A stretch of 64,000 nucleotides of DNA from Xylanimonas cellulosilytica DSM 15894. GTDB lineage: Bacteria > Actinomycetota > Actinomycetes > Actinomycetales > Cellulomonadaceae. Made by a program: the position numbers and the translations under genes. The notes under the pieces are model-generated. The model was not told the origin of the DNA. It saw only the letters and a list, made by a program, of their open reading frames with translations, and ran no database searches. The DNA lies in assembly GCF_000024965.1 (NCBI RefSeq), contig NC_013530.1, forward strand, positions 744,001 to 808,000. Reading direction: 5' to 3'. This document shows, piece by piece, positions 36,695 through 46,031 of the stretch (position 1 is its first letter; each line of letters starts with the position of its first letter).

Positions 36695-39385
36695 ATGACC
36701 TCACTCTTCGAACACCTGCCCCTGCCCGGGTTCGGCGCCGCCGTGTCCGACGACTCTGCTCGCCTGCCGTCCACCGCTCCGCGCTGGGACGCCTGGGAGG
36801 AGGGCAAGGCCGCCGGCGCCCCCGACTGGGTGCGGGACGCCGCCTCCGCCGTCGGGCCCAGGCCCGACGACGACGAGGCGCCGCGGTCGGGGCCCTACGC
36901 GCACCTCGACCCCGAGGCGTTGCTCGACGGGCTCAACCCGCAGCAGCGGGCCGCCGTCGAGCACCACGGGTCGCCGCTGCTCATCGTGGCCGGAGCCGGC
37001 TCGGGCAAGACGCGCGTGCTGACGCACCGCATCGCGTACCTGCTCGCGACCGGGCGGGCGCGGGCGGGGGAGATCCTCGCGATCACGTTCACCAACAAGG
37101 CCGCCGCGGAGATGCGCGAGCGGGTCGAGCACCTGGTGGGGCCCGCGGCGTCGCGCATGTGGGTCTCGACGTTCCACTCGGCGTGCGTGCGGATCCTGCG
37201 GCGCGAGTACAAGGTGCTCGGGCTGCGGTCCAGCTTCTCGATCTACGACGCCGCGGACAGCCAGCGGCTGGTGACGCTCGTGACGCGCGAGCTCAACCTG
37301 GACCCCAAGAAGTACCCGGCGCGCGGGTTGTCGAACCGGATCAGCGACCTGAAGAACGAGCTGGTCACGCCTGAGGACTACGCCGAGCAGGGGGAGAAGG
37401 ATCCCGTCCTCGCCGACGTCTACACGCGCTACCAGGCACGCCTCCAGCAGGCCAGCGCGCTCGACTTCGACGACATCATCATGACGACGGTGCACCTGCT
37501 CCAGGCGTTCCCGAACGTCGCCGAGCACTACCGCCGCCGGTTCCGGCACGTGCTCGTCGACGAGTACCAGGACACCAACCACGCGCAGTACGTGCTGGTC
37601 AAGGAGCTGGTCGGTGGGGTGGTTTCGACAGGCTCAACCACCGGGGGCGGCTCAACCACCGGGGGCGGCTCAACCACTGGCGGCGGCTCAACCGCTGGTG
37701 GTGGCTCGACCGCCGGGGGCGACCTGGAGCCCGGTGAGCTCACCGTCGTCGGCGATGCCGACCAGTCCATCTATGCGTTCCGCGGGGCGACGATCCGCAA
37801 CATCCAGGAGTTCGAGCAGGACTACCGGGACGCCACGACCATCCTGCTCGAGCAGAACTACCGCTCCACGCAGACCATCCTGTCCGCGGCCAACGCCGTC
37901 ATCAGCCGCAACGCGGACCGCAAGCCCAAGCGGCTGTGGACGGCGGCCGGCGCGGGCGCGCGGATCGTCGGATACGTCGCCGACGACGAGCACCAGGAGG
38001 CCCGCTTCGTCGCCGAGGAGATCGACCGTCTCGGCGACTCCGACGGCGTGCGCCCGGGCGACGTCGCGATCTTCTACCGCACCAACGCGCAGTCGCGGTC
38101 GCTGGAGGAGGTGCTGGTCCGTGTCGGCCTGCCGTACAAGGTGGTGGGCGGCACGCGGTTCTACGAGCGCCGCGAGATCAAGGACGCCATCGCCTACCTG
38201 CGCGCCCTGGCCAACCCCGACGACGACGTGAACCTGCGCCGGGTGCTCAACGTGCCCAAGCGCGGGCTGGGGGAGCGCGCGGAGGCGCTGGTCGCAGGTC
38301 TCGCGGAGCGGGAGCGCATCTCGTTCGGCGCCGCGCTCGACCGGGCCGAGGACGTGCCCGGCATGTCGACGCGCACGCTCAACCCGTTGCGCGGGTTCCG
38401 CGACCTGATGCGCGGCCTGCGCGCGCTGGTCGAGGCGGGGGAACCGCCCGCGGCGATCCTCGGTGCGGTGCTCGACCGCACCGGGTACCTCGCGGAGCTG
38501 CGCGCGTCCGACGACCCGCAGGACGCGTCCCGCGTCGAGAACCTCGCCGAGCTGCACGCGGTGGCCACCGAGTTCTCCCAGACCGATCCCGAGGGGTCGC
38601 TCGTCGACTTCCTGGAGCGGGTCTCGCTCGTCGCGGACTCCGACCAGATCCCCGACGAGGACGTCGCCGACGGCGAGGCCGAGCAGGAGCCCAAGGTCGA
38701 CCAGGGCGTCGTCACGCTCATGACCCTGCACACCGCCAAGGGCCTGGAGTTCCCCGTCGTCTTCCTCACCGGCATGGAGGACGGCACCTTCCCGCACATG
38801 CGGTCGCTGCACGACGACGCGGAGCTGGCCGAGGAGCGTCGGCTCGCCTACGTGGGCATCACGCGGGCGCGCGAGCGGCTCTACCTCTCGCGCGCGGGCA
38901 TGCGCTCCGCGTGGGGGATGTCGAACGAGATGCCGCCGTCACGGTTCCTGACCGACGTGCCCGAAGACCTGTGGGACTGGCGGCGCAAGGAGTCCTCGAC
39001 GCAGTACCTGCGCGGCGGCGGGTCGGCGTGGGGGGCGCGCGGGTCCGGCGCGTACGGGTCGGGCGCGCGCGGGTCGTCGTGGGGCGAGCGCGCGTCGTCG
39101 TCGGGCTCCGGAGCGGGCGGGTCCGGCTACGGGCCCAGCCGCATCGGGCGGCCCAAGAACGCGAGCACCGAGAGCACCGGTGCGAGGTTCGGCAGCGCCA
39201 CCCCGCGCACGGACGCGGAGATCCCGTCGCTGGCGGTGGGCGACCGGGTGACCCACGACGCGTACGGGCTCGGCAAGGTCGTCTCGGTCGAGGGGACGGG
39301 CCCGAACGCGGTGGCGAAGATCGACTTCGGCACGGACGGCACGAAGCGCCTGCTGCTGCGCTACTCGCCGGTCACGAAGCTCTAG
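36695..39385 (+). CDS. pcrA: ATP-dependent DNA helicase PcrA/UvrD with a repeat insertion in the core
   Basis: 3'-5' superfamily 1 helicase for repair and replication. 896 residues. Q-motif LNPQQRAAV and Walker A VAGAGSGKTRVLTHRI (about 100-115), motif Ib FTNKAAAEMRERV, motif II DEYQDTNHAQYV, motif III VGDADQSIYAFRGA, QNYRST, motif V TLHTAKGLEFPVVFLTGMEDGTFPH, and motif VI YVGITRARERL are all intact. The C-terminal Tudor-like RNA-polymerase-binding domain is present (VGDRVTHDAYGLGKVVSVEG) after a Gly/Ser-rich linker. Between motifs II and III about 40 residues (VVSTGSTTGGG and GGGSTTGGGSTAGG-type repeats, about 308-345) come from the palindromic repeat; normal PcrA has only a short loop there. 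A -10 TAGGCT at 36680-36685 gives a nearly leaderless mRNA. Confidence 0.96.
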   Translation: MTSLFEHLPLPGFGAAVSDDSARLPSTAPRWDAWEEGKAAGAPDWVRDAASAVGPRPDDDEAPRSGPYAHLDPEALLDGLNPQQRAAVEHHGSPLLIVAGAGSGKTRVLTHRIAYLLATGRARAGEILAITFTNKAAAEMRERVEHLVGPAASRMWVSTFHSACVRILRREYKVLGLRSSFSIYDAADSQRLVTLVTRELNLDPKKYPARGLSNRISDLKNELVTPEDYAEQGEKDPVLADVYTRYQARLQQASALDFDDIIMTTVHLLQAFPNVAEHYRRRFRHVLVDEYQDTNHAQYVLVKELVGGVVSTGSTTGGGSTTGGGSTTGGGSTAGGGSTAGGDLEPGELTVVGDADQSIYAFRGATIRNIQEFEQDYRDATTILLEQNYRSTQTILSAANAVISRNADRKPKRLWTAAGAGARIVGYVADDEHQEARFVAEEIDRLGDSDGVRPGDVAIFYRTNAQSRSLEEVLVRVGLPYKVVGGTRFYERREIKDAIAYLRALANPDDDVNLRRVLNVPKRGLGERAEALVAGLAERERISFGAALDRAEDVPGMSTRTLNPLRGFRDLMRGLRALVEAGEPPAAILGAVLDRTGYLAELRASDDPQDASRVENLAELHAVATEFSQTDPEGSLVDFLERVSLVADSDQIPDEDVADGEAEQEPKVDQGVVTLMTLHTAKGLEFPVVFLTGMEDGTFPHMRSLHDDAELAEERRLAYVGITRARERLYLSRAGMRSAWGMSNEMPPSRFLTDVPEDLWDWRRKESSTQYLRGGGSAWGARGSGAYGSGARGSSWGERASSSGSGAGGSGYGPSRIGRPKNASTESTGARFGSATPRTDAEIPSLAVGDRVTHDAYGLGKVVSVEGTGPNAVAKIDFGTDGTKRLLLRYSPVTKL
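37616..37722. repeat. REP-like palindrome and five 18-base half-units inside pcrA
   Basis: A full copy at about 37617-37643 is followed by tandem CTCAACCACCGGGGGCGG-type 18-base half-units that decay along the array to 37722. Everything stays in the pcrA frame. The expansion is on the AACCACC side only, as in the kinase gene. Confidence 0.92.
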
Positions 39386-39423
39386 GAGCAGATCGTGCGG
39401 CTCGACGACCGCTGGACCACGCG

Positions 39424-40221
39424 ATGAGCGAGCGCTCGCAGGCCGCGCTGCACACCGTCGCCAGCCTTGCCGCGGACCTGCGCGGCCTCGGCCTCCGTGC
39501 CGGGGACACCGTTCTGGTGCACGCGTCCTGGCGGGGCGTCGGGTTCGTCGTCGGCGGTCCGCAGGCCGGGGTCGAGGCGCTGCTCGCCGTCGTCGGTGAG
39601 AACGGCACCGTCGTCGTGCCGACGCACACGCCGGACAACACCGACCCGGCCGGATGGCAGCACCCGCCCGTGCCGGCGCCGTGGTGGCCGGTGATCCGGG
39701 AGCACGCGCCGGGTTTCGACCCGCGGCTGACACCGAGCCGGTGGATGGGGGCGCTCGCCGAGACCGTGCGCACGTGGCCGGCCGCGTGCCGCAGCGCACA
39801 CCCGCACGTGTCGTTCGCGGCGCTCGGGGCCCGGGCCGCCGAGGTCACCGGCGTGCACCGGCTCGACGACGCCCTCGGTGACGACTCCCCGCTGGGAACC
39901 CTGCGGCGCCTCGGTGCGAAGGTGCTGCTCCTCGGCGTCGGGCACGACCGCAACACCTCGCTCCACCTGGCCGAGTGGCGTCGTCCGCAGTCGCCGCGCG
40001 CGCCGCAGGGCGGCGCGGTGCGCCGCACCGACGGCACGAGCGAGTGGCTCACCTGGACGGACGTCCAGGACGACGACGGAGACTTCGTGGCCCTCGGCGC
40101 CGCTTTCGAGGCGACCGGCGCGGTGCGCGTCGGCCGTGTCGGCGACGCCGAGTCCCGGCTCATGTCCCAGCGCGCGCTCGTGGACTTCGCCGAGCGGTGG
40201 ATGGCCGCCCACCGCGCCTGA
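39424..40221 (+). CDS. AAC(3)-family aminoglycoside N-acetyltransferase homologue
   Basis: 265-residue acetyl-CoA-dependent transferase of the antibiotic NAT family. Typical features: DLRGLGLRAGDTVLVHASWRGVGFVVGG, VVENGTVVVPTHTPDNTDPAGW-like segment, HPHVSFAALGARA, and LLLGVGHDRNTSLHLAEW, with the conserved His of the HPxxSF motif. Many chromosomal members in actinobacteria are not proven resistance enzymes and may act on other substrates, so resistance is not claimed. Start at ATG 39424; there is no good ribosome site, and its promoter is not clear. Confidence 0.85.
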   Translation: MSERSQAALHTVASLAADLRGLGLRAGDTVLVHASWRGVGFVVGGPQAGVEALLAVVGENGTVVVPTHTPDNTDPAGWQHPPVPAPWWPVIREHAPGFDPRLTPSRWMGALAETVRTWPAACRSAHPHVSFAALGARAAEVTGVHRLDDALGDDSPLGTLRRLGAKVLLLGVGHDRNTSLHLAEWRRPQSPRAPQGGAVRRTDGTSEWLTWTDVQDDDGDFVALGAAFEATGAVRVGRVGDAESRLMSQRALVDFAERWMAAHRA

Positions 40222-40236
40222 CCTGCCTGCGCCCGG

Positions 40237-40791
40237 TCAGGCGGCGGTCGGGTCGGAGCGCTCGAGGGTGGCTCGGAGGGCCGGGAGGTCGAGGCCGGCC
40301 TCGGTGGCCGCGGCCGCGGCGATCTGGCCGCCCGGGGAGTCCGCGCGCAGGATGCCGAGCAGCAGGTGGCGCAGGTCGATGGTCTTCTCGCGCAGGCGGA
40401 TCGCCTCGCGCAGGCCGAGCTCCAGGGCCTTCTTGGCGTCGGGTGTGAACGGGATGTGCCCGGGGACGCCGCGGCGTGGCCGGGCGGCGTCGTCGAGCGC
40501 GCCGGGGCCGAAGAGCGCGTCGGTCGACGTCCGGACGGCGTCGAGGTCGATGCCGATGCCGGCGAGGGCGGTGGCGTCGAGGGCGTCCTCGGCGGCGATC
40601 GCGGCCCGCCCGCGCCGGGCGACGTCGTCGGGGTCCAGGCCCGCGGTGCGCAGCGCGCCGCGCAGGCGCCCCGCCCCGGCCAGCGCGACGAGCAGGTGCC
40701 GGGTGTCGATCCGGGGCGAGCGCAGCTCGCGGGCTACCTGCTGTGCCTCGACGACGACGGCGCGGGCGTCCTTGGTGAACCTCTCGAACAT
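40237..40791 (-). CDS. Stand-alone Clp N-terminal domain protein
   Basis: 184 residues with two Clp-N repeats and no AAA+ module: MFERFTKDARAVVVEAQQVARELRSPRIDTRHLLVAL (about 1-40) and IPFTPDAKKALELGLREAIRLREKTIDLRHLLLGIL (about 110-150). Such proteins resemble the substrate/adaptor-binding part of ClpC/ClpA and may act as adaptors or decoys. The upstream neighbour is a 69-residue helix-turn-helix protein, 5 bases away, in one operon. Regulation is likely by the palindromes at 41008-41053. Confidence 0.9.
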   Translation of the reverse strand: MFERFTKDARAVVVEAQQVARELRSPRIDTRHLLVALAGAGRLRGALRTAGLDPDDVARRGRAAIAAEDALDATALAGIGIDLDAVRTSTDALFGPGALDDAARPRRGVPGHIPFTPDAKKALELGLREAIRLREKTIDLRHLLLGILRADSPGGQIAAAAATEAGLDLPALRATLERSDPTAA

Positions 40792-40796
40792 GGTGA

Positions 40797-41006
40797 TCAC
40801 GCCTTTCCGTGCTTCTTGTGGGCTGCCTGCTTGCTGACGCCGAGCGCGGCCGCGATCTGCTCCCACGACCACCCGAGCGTCCGGGCGCGGCGCACCTGGA
40901 GGACCTCGAGCCGGTCGGCGAGCTCGCGCAGCGCCCGGACGGCGCGCAGGCCCTGCCGGGGGTCGTCGCCGGCGGCTGCGCCGACGAGCGTCTGGTTGCT
41001 GTCCAT
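40797..41006 (-). CDS. 69-residue helix-turn-helix protein, partner of the Clp-N protein
   Basis: Small DNA-binding protein: the C-terminal half is a clear helix-turn-helix, RTLGWSWEQIAAALGVSKQAAHKKHGKA, of the kind in small sigma-like or AsnC-like regulators, preceded by a helix RALRELADRLEVLQVRRA. The ATG at 41006 lies 6 bases after a -10 TAGATT, with a -35 TTGACA 18 bases upstream, so its mRNA is leaderless. Two palindromes overlap the promoter, suggesting autorepression. It is coupled to the Clp-N gene by a 5-base gap. The pairing occurs in other actinobacteria; its role is unknown. Confidence 0.86.
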   Translation of the reverse strand: MDSNQTLVGAAAGDDPRQGLRAVRALRELADRLEVLQVRRARTLGWSWEQIAAALGVSKQAAHKKHGKA

Positions 41007-41007
41007 G

Positions 41008-41053
41008 GCGTCAATCTAGGTTGACGCAACCTCGCCTGTCAACCGGTGTTGAC
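41008..41053 (-). promoter_or_regulatory. Promoter with two GTCAA-N6-TTGAC operators
   Basis: GCGTCAA-N6-TTGACGC at 41008-41027 and GTCAA-N6-TTGAC at 41038-41053, centres 28 bases apart. The minus-strand -35 TTGACA (41037-41042) and -10 TAGATT (41013-41018), 18-base spacer, overlap one palindrome each, so a bound repressor would block both elements. Confidence 0.8.
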
Positions 41054-41130
41054 GCCCGGCCGTGCCCGCCGCCGCGGCGCAGTCCTGGACGAGGTTCGGA
41101 GCACGGCGGCGGCGGGGATACCCTTGCCGA

Positions 41131-41152
41131 GATGTCTTGACGTCGAGACATC
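41131..41152. promoter_or_regulatory. Inverted repeat upstream of sucC
   Basis: GATGTCT (41131-41137) and AGACATC (41146-41152) flank an 8-base centre TGACGTCG. A possible -10 TACCCT lies just upstream (about 41119-41124), so the repeat falls at or just after the start of the sucCD transcript. It is a candidate operator. Confidence 0.55.
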
Positions 41153-41178
41153 CTCAGACCACGGAGGGACGCAACACG

Positions 41179-42381
41179 GTGGACCTGTTCGAGTACCAGG
41201 CGCGCGACATGTTCGAGAAGCACGGGGTGCCCGTGCTCGGCGGTGTCGTCGCGACGACTCCGGAAGAGGCCCGGGCAGCGGCCGAGAAGCTCGGCGGCGG
41301 CACCGTCGTCGTCAAGGCCCAGGTCAAGACCGGTGGCCGCGGCAAGGCTGGCGGCGTCAAGCTCGCCCACTCGCCGGCCGAGGCAGCCGAGAAGGCCGGG
41401 GAGATCCTCGGCATGGACATCAAGGGCCACGCCGTGCACCGCGTGATGGTCGCGCAGGGCGCCAGGATCGCCGAGGAGTTCTACTTCTCGGTGCTGCTGG
41501 ACCGTGCGAACCGCAACTACCTGGCCATGTGCTCGGTCGAGGGCGGCATGGAGATCGAGCAGCTCGCCGTCGAGCGCCCCGAGGCGCTAGCCCGCGTCGC
41601 CGTCGACCCGATCGTGGGCATCGACGCGGCCAAGGCGGCCGAGATCGTCGAGACGGCGAAGTTCCCGGCAGCGCTCCAGGCCGACGTCGCCGCCGTGATC
41701 CAGCAGCTGTGGACGGTCTTCACCGCGGAGGACGCCACGCTCGTCGAGGTCAACCCGCTGGTACGCACCGAGGACGGCGCGATCGTCGCCCTCGACGGCA
41801 AGGTCACCCTGGACGACAACGCCTCCGAGGTGCGCCACCCCGACCACGAGGCGCTCGAGGACAAGGCGTCCTCCGACCCGCTCGAGGCCAAGGCCAAGGC
41901 CCACGGCCTCAACTACGTCAAGCTCGACGGCGAGGTCGGCATCATCGGCAACGGCGCGGGCCTGGTCATGTCCACGCTCGACGTCGTCGCCTACGCGGGC
42001 GAGGAGCACGGCGGCGTGAAGCCCGCCAACTTCCTCGACATCGGCGGCGGCGCCAACGCGCAGGTCATGGCCGCGGGCCTCGACGTGATCCTGAACGACC
42101 CGCAGGTCAAGTCGGTGTTCGTCAACGTCTTCGGCGGCATCACCGCGTGCGACGAGGTCGCCAAGGGCATCGTCGGCGCCCTTGAGATCCTCGGCGACGA
42201 GGCCTCCAAGCCGCTGGTCGTGCGCCTCGACGGCAACAACGTCGAGCTCGGCCGCACGATCCTGCGCGAGGCGAACCACCCGCTCGTCACGCTCGCCGAG
42301 ACCATGGACGGCGGCGCCGACAAGGCCGCCGAGCTGGCCCACGCCGCGTCCGTCGGCGTCGCCGCGCCCGCCGCCGTCTGA
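41179..42381 (+). CDS. sucC: Succinyl-CoA ligase, beta subunit
   Basis: Couples succinyl-CoA to succinate with ADP or GDP phosphorylation in the TCA cycle. 400 residues from GTG 41179: ATP-grasp domain ([48 protein letters not shown]) and the C-terminal CoA-ligase domain with [17 protein letters not shown] and [19 protein letters not shown] lies 11 bases upstream. sucD follows by 31 bases. Confidence 0.97.
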   Translation: MDLFEYQARDMFEKHGVPVLGGVVATTPEEARAAAEKLGGGTVVVKAQVKTGGRGKAGGVKLAHSPAEAAEKAGEILGMDIKGHAVHRVMVAQGARIAEEFYFSVLLDRANRNYLAMCSVEGGMEIEQLAVERPEALARVAVDPIVGIDAAKAAEIVETAKFPAALQADVAAVIQQLWTVFTAEDATLVEVNPLVRTEDGAIVALDGKVTLDDNASEVRHPDHEALEDKASSDPLEAKAKAHGLNYVKLDGEVGIIGNGAGLVMSTLDVVAYAGEEHGGVKPANFLDIGGGANAQVMAAGLDVILNDPQVKSVFVNVFGGITACDEVAKGIVGALEILGDEASKPLVVRLDGNNVELGRTILREANHPLVTLAETMDGGADKAAELAHAASVGVAAPAAV

Positions 42382-42412
42382 ACCCGCCCGTAGAGACCCT
42401 GAAAGCAGAGCA

Positions 42413-43309
<897 letters not shown>

Positions 43310-43319
43310 CCCCGCACCG

Positions 43320-43375
43320 ACGACGACGGCGCCCGCCCTCACCGCTCACCCGGTGACGGCGGGCGCCGTCGTCGT
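43320..43375 (+). terminator. Terminator after sucCD
   Basis: Perfect 18-bp stem (43320-43337 with 43358-43375), extended within the loop by a second 6-bp stem TCACCG/CGGTGA. One of the strongest hairpins in the window; it has no long T-run. Confidence 0.9.
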
Positions 43376-43431
43376 TCCGGGAGCCCTCGACGGGCCTCCG
43401 CGTTGCGCTGTGTGTCCGTGCGTGTCGCCGT

Positions 43432-43451
43432 GGGTCACGACGACGTGACCC
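43432..43451. promoter_or_regulatory. Palindrome upstream of the metQ-like operon
   Basis: GGGTCACG-N4-CGTGACCC, an 8-bp perfect inverted repeat about 76 bases before the lipoprotein start. It may be an operator for the operon's regulator or a 5' leader hairpin. No SAM riboswitch consensus was seen in 43376-43527. Confidence 0.55.
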
Positions 43452-43527
43452 GCGACGCGTCGGGTTCGTACCGTGACGCCACCGCCGGACGTGCCACCGG
43501 CGGCGCCGCACCCACCGAGGAGACCCG

Positions 43528-44358
43528 ATGAACCGCCGCGCCCTGACGTCCGCCCTTGCCGTGCTGCTGCTCCCGGCCCTGGCCGCGTGCTCGTCTGCCG
43601 GCGCCGCGGCCGAGGAGCGCACGGTGGACGGCCTCCCCGTCGTCACCGTCGCCGGCGCGACCAGCAACCCGCTGGAGCAGGCCTCGATCGAGTACGTGCG
43701 CGACGAGATCGCCGCCGACTACGGCATCGCGATCGACTACGTCCACATCGAGGAGACCCGCGCCATCCTTGAGGCGACGGAGAAGAAGGAGGTGGACGCC
43801 AACGTCGCGATGCACGAGGTCTACATGCGCGCGCAGAACGAGGAGAACGGCTTCCACCTCGCCGCCGTCGTCCCGCTGTTCAAGCAGCGGCAGGTGCTGT
43901 ACTCCGACAGGTACGACGACGTCGCGGACCTGCCGGACGGCGCGACCGTCGCGATCTCGACGTCGACCGTCGCCGCGAGCACCGCGCTGAAGTTCCTCGA
44001 GCAGATCGGGCTGGTCACCGTCGACCCCGACGTGCCGCTCTCGGAGCTCGCGGTCGAGGACGTCGTGGACAACCCCAAGCACCTGAAGCTCGTGCCGGTG
44101 GAGTCGGTGCCGCGCGCGCTGCCCGACACCGACGCCGCCACGGCGACGGCGTTCGCCTTCGACACCGCGGGGATCGACCCGGTCGCGGAGATCGCGGGCA
44201 TCGACGGGCTCGACGAGTACGCGCTGCAGCTCGTCGTCCACCAGGACTCCGTCGACGACCCCGAGGTGAGCAAGCTCGCCGAGGCGTTCGCCGACCCGCG
44301 CCTCGCGGCGTTCGTCACCGAGAACTACGGCGACCTCGTCACGCCGCTCGAACGCTGA
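43528..44358 (+). CDS. MetQ/NlpA-type methionine-binding lipoprotein
   Basis: 276 residues. The signal peptide ends in lipobox ALAACSS. The mature part is NlpA-fold: VVTVAGATSNPLEQASIEYVRDEIAADYGI, KKEVDANVAMHEVYM, DRYDDVADLPDGATVAI, and the usual DNPKHLKLVPVES segment. It should bind D/L-methionine or a related amino acid for the downstream MetN/MetI. Two DUF1684 genes lie between it and metN, an unusual order. GAGGAGA lies 5 bases upstream of ATG. Confidence 0.9.
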   Translation: MNRRALTSALAVLLLPALAACSSAGAAAEERTVDGLPVVTVAGATSNPLEQASIEYVRDEIAADYGIAIDYVHIEETRAILEATEKKEVDANVAMHEVYMRAQNEENGFHLAAVVPLFKQRQVLYSDRYDDVADLPDGATVAISTSTVAASTALKFLEQIGLVTVDPDVPLSELAVEDVVDNPKHLKLVPVESVPRALPDTDAATATAFAFDTAGIDPVAEIAGIDGLDEYALQLVVHQDSVDDPEVSKLAEAFADPRLAAFVTENYGDLVTPLER

Positions 44359-44395
44359 CCCCGCCACCACCGGACCACACCCGTAGGAGACCATC

Positions 44396-45199
44396 ATGAC
44401 CACCTCCACGCTCGACACCTGGACCGAGGCATGGCAGGCGTGGCACGCCGACCGCGTCGCCAAGAGCACCGCCCCGCACGGCATCGCCGCCGCCGTCGCC
44501 ACGCACTGGCTGACCGCCGACAGCGTCTCCCTGCCCGAGCTGCCCGGCGCGTGGGCGCCGAGCGACGAGGGAGTCGTCGGCACCGGGCTGCCCGCGGGCA
44601 CGACCGTCACGGGCGGGCCCGGCTTCACGCAGCGGATCGACGACGACGGCAGCGTCCTGCTGCGCTTCGGCGCCGAGGCACAGCTCGGGGAGCTGCGGCT
44701 GCGCGCCTTCGTCCGCGTGGGCGACGTGGCCCTGCGGGTGTCCTCCCCGGCCGCGCCCGCGCGCGCTCGGCTCGCCGGGATCGACGCGTACGCGCCGGAC
44801 CCCGACTGGGTGGTGCCCGGACGGTTCGTCCCGGCCGGCGACGAGCAGCTCACCACCTTCCAGTCGGACGGCACCGTCGTGGGCCGCCAGCTCGCCGGCC
44901 GGATCGAGTTCGTGCGGGACGGTCAGGTCCACACGCTGCTCGCCACGGCCGGGTCGCGCGACCTGTTCGTCACGTTCTCGGACGTGACGAGCGGCAGCGA
45001 CAGCGCCCCGTTCCGCTTCCTCGGCGTCGAGCTGCCCGACGACGACGGCTCCGTGACGCTCGACTTCAACCGCGCCTACCTGCCCCCGGCCACGTTCTCG
45101 TCGAGCTACTCGTGCCCTCTGCCGCCCCGGCAGAACCGGCTGCCGTTCGAGGTGCGGGCCGGCGAGCGGACCCAGCTCTACAAGGACGGCCGTGGCTGA
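44396..45199 (+). CDS. DUF1684-family protein, first copy
   Basis: 267 residues, no signal peptide. The family signature is present: a Thr-Ser-Gly segment LFVTFSDVTSGSDSAPFRFLGVELP and VTLDFNRAYLPPATFSSSYSCPLPPRQNRLPFEVRAGE, in which the usual NPxCAxxxxxxCPxPP motif is altered at the first Cys (ATFSSSYSC). It overlaps a second DUF1684 gene by 8 bases. The function of the family is not known; context suggests a role linked to methionine or a related compound. Confidence 0.86.
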   Translation: MTTSTLDTWTEAWQAWHADRVAKSTAPHGIAAAVATHWLTADSVSLPELPGAWAPSDEGVVGTGLPAGTTVTGGPGFTQRIDDDGSVLLRFGAEAQLGELRLRAFVRVGDVALRVSSPAAPARARLAGIDAYAPDPDWVVPGRFVPAGDEQLTTFQSDGTVVGRQLAGRIEFVRDGQVHTLLATAGSRDLFVTFSDVTSGSDSAPFRFLGVELPDDDGSVTLDFNRAYLPPATFSSSYSCPLPPRQNRLPFEVRAGERTQLYKDGRG

Positions 45200-46031
45200 G
45201 CGGGCGGCGGTGATCGCCGAGGAGATCGCCGACGCCTTCGCCGAGGAGTGGCGGCGCTGGTACCGCGAGGCCGAGTCGGCGCTGACCGAGCCGTACGGGT
45301 TCCTGGCGATGACCGGGCTGACCTGGCTCGGCCCTGAGGCCGTCGAGGTGCCCGGCGTCCCCGGACGATGGCGCACCGACGACGGCGGCGTCGTCGTCGA
45401 CCTTGCTCCGGGGGAGTCGCTGCGGCTCGGCACGGACCCAGGCACGGGCGAGGAGATCACGGGACGACTCGTGGTGCCGACCGAGGATGGCGGACCGCGC
45501 GTGTGGCACGGCCGGGTGCTGGTGGAGGTCGTGCACCGGCCCGAGGGCGTCTTCGTCCGCCCCCGCGACCCCGACAACCCGCGCCGCACGCGGTTCGCCG
45601 GCACCCTGTCGTTCAAGCCCGACCCGCGGTGGCGGCTCCAGGGCGTCTGGACGCCGCCGGAGGGGGACGGCACGGTGTCGCTGCCGTCCGCGCTCGCCGG
45701 GGTCACCAACCACTACGGCGACGCGGGCACGGTCCGCCTGGACGTGGCCGGCCGGACGTACGACCTGGCGCTGATCCGCCCGACGCAGGCTCAGGCACGG
45801 CTGGTGTTCCGGGACGCGACGAGCGGGCTGACCACGTACCCGAGCGGGCGCTACGTCGACCTCCGGCTGCCCGCCGACCCGGCCGAGCCGTTGGTGGTGG
45901 ACCTCAACCGGGCCCGCAACTTTCCGTGCTCCTACTCGCCGGCGCCCACGTGCCCTGCGGCGCCGCCGCAGAACGTGCTCGACGTCGCGGTCACGGCGGG
46001 TGCCCGCTATGTGCGGCGGGACACGCCATGA
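45192..46031 (+). CDS. DUF1684-family protein, second copy
   Basis: 279 residues, a paralogue of the previous gene: WYREAESALTEPYGFLAMTGLTWLG, LRLGTDPGTGEEITGRL, RLVFRDATSGLTTYPSGRYVDL, VDLNRARNFPCSYSPAPTCPAAPPQNVLDVAVTAGARY. Here the Cys pair of the C-terminal motif is kept (PCSYSPAPTCP). Starts at GTG 45192 within the previous gene and overlaps metN by ATGA. The two copies have diverged, so they probably have distinct or heteromeric roles rather than being a recent duplicate. Confidence 0.87.
   Translation: MAERAAVIAEEIADAFAEEWRRWYREAESALTEPYGFLAMTGLTWLGPEAVEVPGVPGRWRTDDGGVVVDLAPGESLRLGTDPGTGEEITGRLVVPTEDGGPRVWHGRVLVEVVHRPEGVFVRPRDPDNPRRTRFAGTLSFKPDPRWRLQGVWTPPEGDGTVSLPSALAGVTNHYGDAGTVRLDVAGRTYDLALIRPTQAQARLVFRDATSGLTTYPSGRYVDLRLPADPAEPLVVDLNRARNFPCSYSPAPTCPAAPPQNVLDVAVTAGARYVRRDTP

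Noticed and set aside
39424-40221. Aminoglycoside resistance gene
   Set aside because: The protein is in the AAC(3) family, but chromosomal homologues are common and not proven to give resistance; kept as a homologue only.
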